Of a stretch of DNA of 64,000 bases, positions 61,627-64,000 are shown piece by piece (the first letter of the stretch is position 1; every line of letters starts with the position of its first letter). The notes under the pieces are model-generated. The model did not search any database. It was given only the letters and a program-made list of their open reading frames with translations, and was not told the DNA's origin. The stretch spans positions 43,338-107,337 of the forward strand of contig NZ_JACXAE010000069.1 in the NCBI RefSeq assembly GCF_014698965.1, in the 5' to 3' direction. Both the position numbers and the translations under genes were made by a program. This stretch comes from Iningainema tapete BLCC-T55. Its GTDB lineage: Bacteria; Cyanobacteriota; Cyanobacteriia; Cyanobacteriales; Nostocaceae.

Positions 61627-63972
61627 ATGGCAGATATTCAACGCAATCTGGCAGTAATTACTGGTATCAATCAATACGAAAATGGCATCCCAACTCTCAA
61701 AACTGCTGTTAACGATGCCATCAAACTAGCTGAAATCTTAAAGACTAAATACGAATACCAAGTCCTTCTGTGGTTGGACAATGCGGCAACTTACGCAAAA
61801 CTCACTCATCTATTCACCTGCCTGGAAAAGCAGGGTTTGCCTTGTTCTGATGGCAGTACTATCCAACTTCACCCAGATGACCGTATTCTTTTTTACTTTG
61901 CTGGACATGGCATTGCCGTAGATGCGCTTGATAATAGTGATGGTCCGGCTGGTTACTTAGTTCCCCAAGACGCGCAAATAGATAATAATAACAGCTTAAT
62001 GCCGATGACGCGACTGCACGATGCCCTGCTCAAACTACCATGCCGTCATTTATTAGTTATCCTAGACTGCTGCTTTGCCGGCGCTTTTCGTTGGGCAGGA
62101 CACCGAGAAGTAGTGCGTCGCCCAAAAATGTACCGGGAGCGCTATGAAAGCTTCATGTCTGGTTGCGCTCAGCAGGTAATTACTTCTACAGCCGATGACG
62201 AACTCGCCGCAGATTACTTGTATAAATTTGGACACAGAAGCGAGAATACCGAACACTCTCCCTTTGCTGAATTGCTGTTCCAAGGACTAGCAGGAGAGGC
62301 AGATTTATGTAAAAACAATATAATTACCGCTACTGAATTATACGTATATTTACGTGATGAATTATATGATAAAACTACAAAACAAACTCCAGAATTTTGT
62401 CAACTCAAACACCACGACAAAGGCGAGTATATCTTTGCTGTGCCTGAATTTGACTCTAATAACTTGAAACCAGCACCTGAACTTGATGAAAGTAAAAATC
62501 CTTATCGTGGATTGGAGTCATTTGAAGAAGAACACACCAAGCTGTTTTTTGGGAGAACAAAGTTAATTGACTCACTGCAAAAATTCGTCACTACTCATGA
62601 GTTTACAGTAGTGCTGGGTGCTTCCGGTACGGGCAAATCTAGCTTGGTGAAAGCAGGGTTGATTCCGAAGTTGAGAAATAGTGGTGAGCAGTGGCGTATA
62701 CTAACTCCCATACGTCCGGGTGAGTCTCCTTTCACTGCTTTGAATGATACATTAGTCAAGGAGAACTTTCCAGTTTTCGCCAATCCAAGCGAGGCTTTTG
62801 AGCAAGAATTGCAGACTCTGGTAGAGAGCATTAAAACTTGGAGTCAGCTTCACTCCCAAAAACTGCTGCTTGTCATCGATCAATTTCAAGAATTATTCAC
62901 CCTCTGCCATAATACCGAACACCGGTCCAAGTTTTTATCAGCGTTGGCAAGACTAATTGAGGCTTTTGCGGGGCAGTTACGGATAGTGGTAAATTTACGT
63001 TCTGATTTTGAGCCACAATTTCGGAACACTGCTTTAGAAGAATACTGGATTAAGGCACGATTTCTTGTGCCAGAGATGACAAGAGAAGAATTACGCTCGG
63101 TAATTGTAGAACCAGCTAGTGCCAAGGTAATGTATTTTGAAACACCTGCTTTGGTAGATCAATTGATTGATGAAGTCATCGACATGCCTGGTGGTTTGCC
63201 AATGCTATCTTTTACCCTCAGCGAACTGTACTTGAAATACATTAAAAGTGCAAAACAGGGTTTAAGAAACAATCGCGCAATTACCCAACAAGATTATGAT
63301 GAATTGGGAGGAGTAACTCGTAGTTTAACCCAGAGAGCAGACCATGAATATGAAGAGTTAGTTAAGCGTGACCCAGCTTATGCTCAAACTATTAAACACG
63401 TTATGTTACGGATGATAGCAGTAGGTGGTGGTGAGTTGGCACGCAGGCGGGTATTTCTGAAGGAATTGGAGTATCCAGAACCAGAAAATACACGGGTGAA
63501 TTTGGTGATTGAAAGTTTTGCCTCCGCACATTTACTGGTGCAAGGACAAGATACAGAGGGTAATTCTTATGTAGAACCTGCTCATGATGTTTTGGTGCGG
63601 GGATGGCAAAGGCTGCGCAATTGGAAAGATCGAGAATTAAAATCTGTGTTACTGCAACGTGAGCTTACACCTGATGCTCATAAATGGGCAATTTCTAAGG
63701 CAGATAAACAAGCTATGGGTTTTCTTTGGGATGATGACCCTCGCTTACCATTATTAAAGCAATTAGTTAAATCAGATCCCAGTTGGCTAAATTCTTTTGA
63801 GTTGGATTTTTTTGAGTGCAGCATTCAGAAGCAACGCCATAACCACCGCCGCACAATTGGCTTTAGAACATTGCTATGTGGATTAATTATTGTTGCGTTT
63901 TTTGAAGTCCAGTTTGCCTTATTACTCCCGGTTCGCCCATTTTTTCACGAGTTAGAGAAAATAAGTAGTTAA
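61627..63972 (+). CDS. Caspase-family peptidase fused to a STAND (nSTAND1) ATPase
   Basis: A 781-residue protein. The caspase fold (1-255) has His94 (LFYFAGHGIAV) and Cys149 (VILDCCFAGAFRW). NPYRGLESFEEEHTKLFFGR opens the STAND ATPase, with Walker A 331-338 (GASGTGKS), Walker B LLLVIDQFQELFTL, the winged-helix part PGGLPMLSFTLSELY and AHDVLVRGWQRLRNWK. A single transmembrane segment (TLLCGLIIVAFFEVQFALLL) closes it. Relatives normally add WD40 repeats after this helix; here the protein ends in VRPFFHELEKISS, so the sensor is lost or never gained. It diverges from the EF-hand/Erv gene across ~196 bp, where both promoters must lie. Confidence 0.9.
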   Translation: MADIQRNLAVITGINQYENGIPTLKTAVNDAIKLAEILKTKYEYQVLLWLDNAATYAKLTHLFTCLEKQGLPCSDGSTIQLHPDDRILFYFAGHGIAVDALDNSDGPAGYLVPQDAQIDNNNSLMPMTRLHDALLKLPCRHLLVILDCCFAGAFRWAGHREVVRRPKMYRERYESFMSGCAQQVITSTADDELAADYLYKFGHRSENTEHSPFAELLFQGLAGEADLCKNNIITATELYVYLRDELYDKTTKQTPEFCQLKHHDKGEYIFAVPEFDSNNLKPAPELDESKNPYRGLESFEEEHTKLFFGRTKLIDSLQKFVTTHEFTVVLGASGTGKSSLVKAGLIPKLRNSGEQWRILTPIRPGESPFTALNDTLVKENFPVFANPSEAFEQELQTLVESIKTWSQLHSQKLLLVIDQFQELFTLCHNTEHRSKFLSALARLIEAFAGQLRIVVNLRSDFEPQFRNTALEEYWIKARFLVPEMTREELRSVIVEPASAKVMYFETPALVDQLIDEVIDMPGGLPMLSFTLSELYLKYIKSAKQGLRNNRAITQQDYDELGGVTRSLTQRADHEYEELVKRDPAYAQTIKHVMLRMIAVGGGELARRRVFLKELEYPEPENTRVNLVIESFASAHLLVQGQDTEGNSYVEPAHDVLVRGWQRLRNWKDRELKSVLLQRELTPDAHKWAISKADKQAMGFLWDDDPRLPLLKQLVKSDPSWLNSFELDFFECSIQKQRHNHRRTIGFRTLLCGLIIVAFFEVQFALLLPVRPFFHELEKISS

Positions 63973-64000
63973 AACTATACCCAATGACATATTTTCAAAA

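Noticed and set aside
1..64000. CRISPR array
   Set aside because: No regularly spaced direct repeats with unique spacers of 30-40 bp; repeated units are palindromes or short tandem repeats.

Overview
The window looks like chromosome of a filamentous, probably heterocyst-forming (Nostocales-type) cyanobacterium. The evidence is the frequent HIP1 octamer GCGATCGC, moderate GC, many short dispersed palindromic repeats (GTAGAGACG...CGTCTCTAC and others), and protein families typical of Nostoc, Calothrix, Scytonema and relatives: giant Ser/Thr-His kinases, AAA and NACHT STAND proteins, caspase-like peptidases, Uma2 nucleases and DUF3727. No rRNA, tRNA or CRISPR array was seen.

Left part (1-15.7 kb): a partial hemE, an SDR dehydratase, an IS200/IS605 element with divergent tnpA and tnpB, and a decayed Ser/Thr kinase-ATPase-GAF-histidine kinase gene broken by frameshifts and a large deletion. 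Next comes a compact housekeeping run on the + strand (acetyltransferase, ruvX, DUF3727, yqeG, then proB) and an FAD monooxygenase whose 3' end has been replaced by antisense sequence of a kinase/macro-domain fragment. Frameshifted and remnant small genes follow.

Middle (15.7-36.5 kb): an NfeD-like gene, two flotillin/SPFH genes and a CbbX-like AAA gene read as one + strand unit and look like a membrane-microdomain cluster. After them come surE, an Uma2 gene and a HicB-like gene with an in-frame stop. A minus-strand module (vWA/MIDAS protein with a possible TROVE-like N-terminus, an ARPP-like protein, a small alr0857-like protein) diverges from a NACHT-HEAT STAND ATPase that overlaps an aspartoacylase gene. 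A glycosyltransferase and acyltransferase pair, argJ and gatB follow. Between gatB and argJ lie two tandem copies of a roughly 50-nt candidate small RNA, each with its own promoter and terminator.

Right part (36.5-64 kb) is rich in cell-death, conflict and toxin-antitoxin genes: three caspase-fold proteins (one with a C-terminal domain resembling DUF4384, one fused to an alpha/beta hydrolase, one fused to a STAND ATPase), a CHAT-STAND-WD40 gene split by a stop codon, HigB/HigA-ImmA, a PIN toxin pair, a Phd antitoxin with a truncated PIN, and a possible ADP-ribosyltransferase paired with a HEAT-repeat protein. A chimeric double-AAA protein is also present. The most unusual gene (59040-61430) encodes four calmodulin-type EF-hands joined to a domain with the W-H, CxxC and H-N residues of Erv/ALR sulfhydryl oxidases. 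It is divergent from a caspase-STAND gene, which raises the inference of a calcium- and redox-linked regulated cell-death module. Functional links between neighbours are inferences from gene order; no expression or experimental data are available here.
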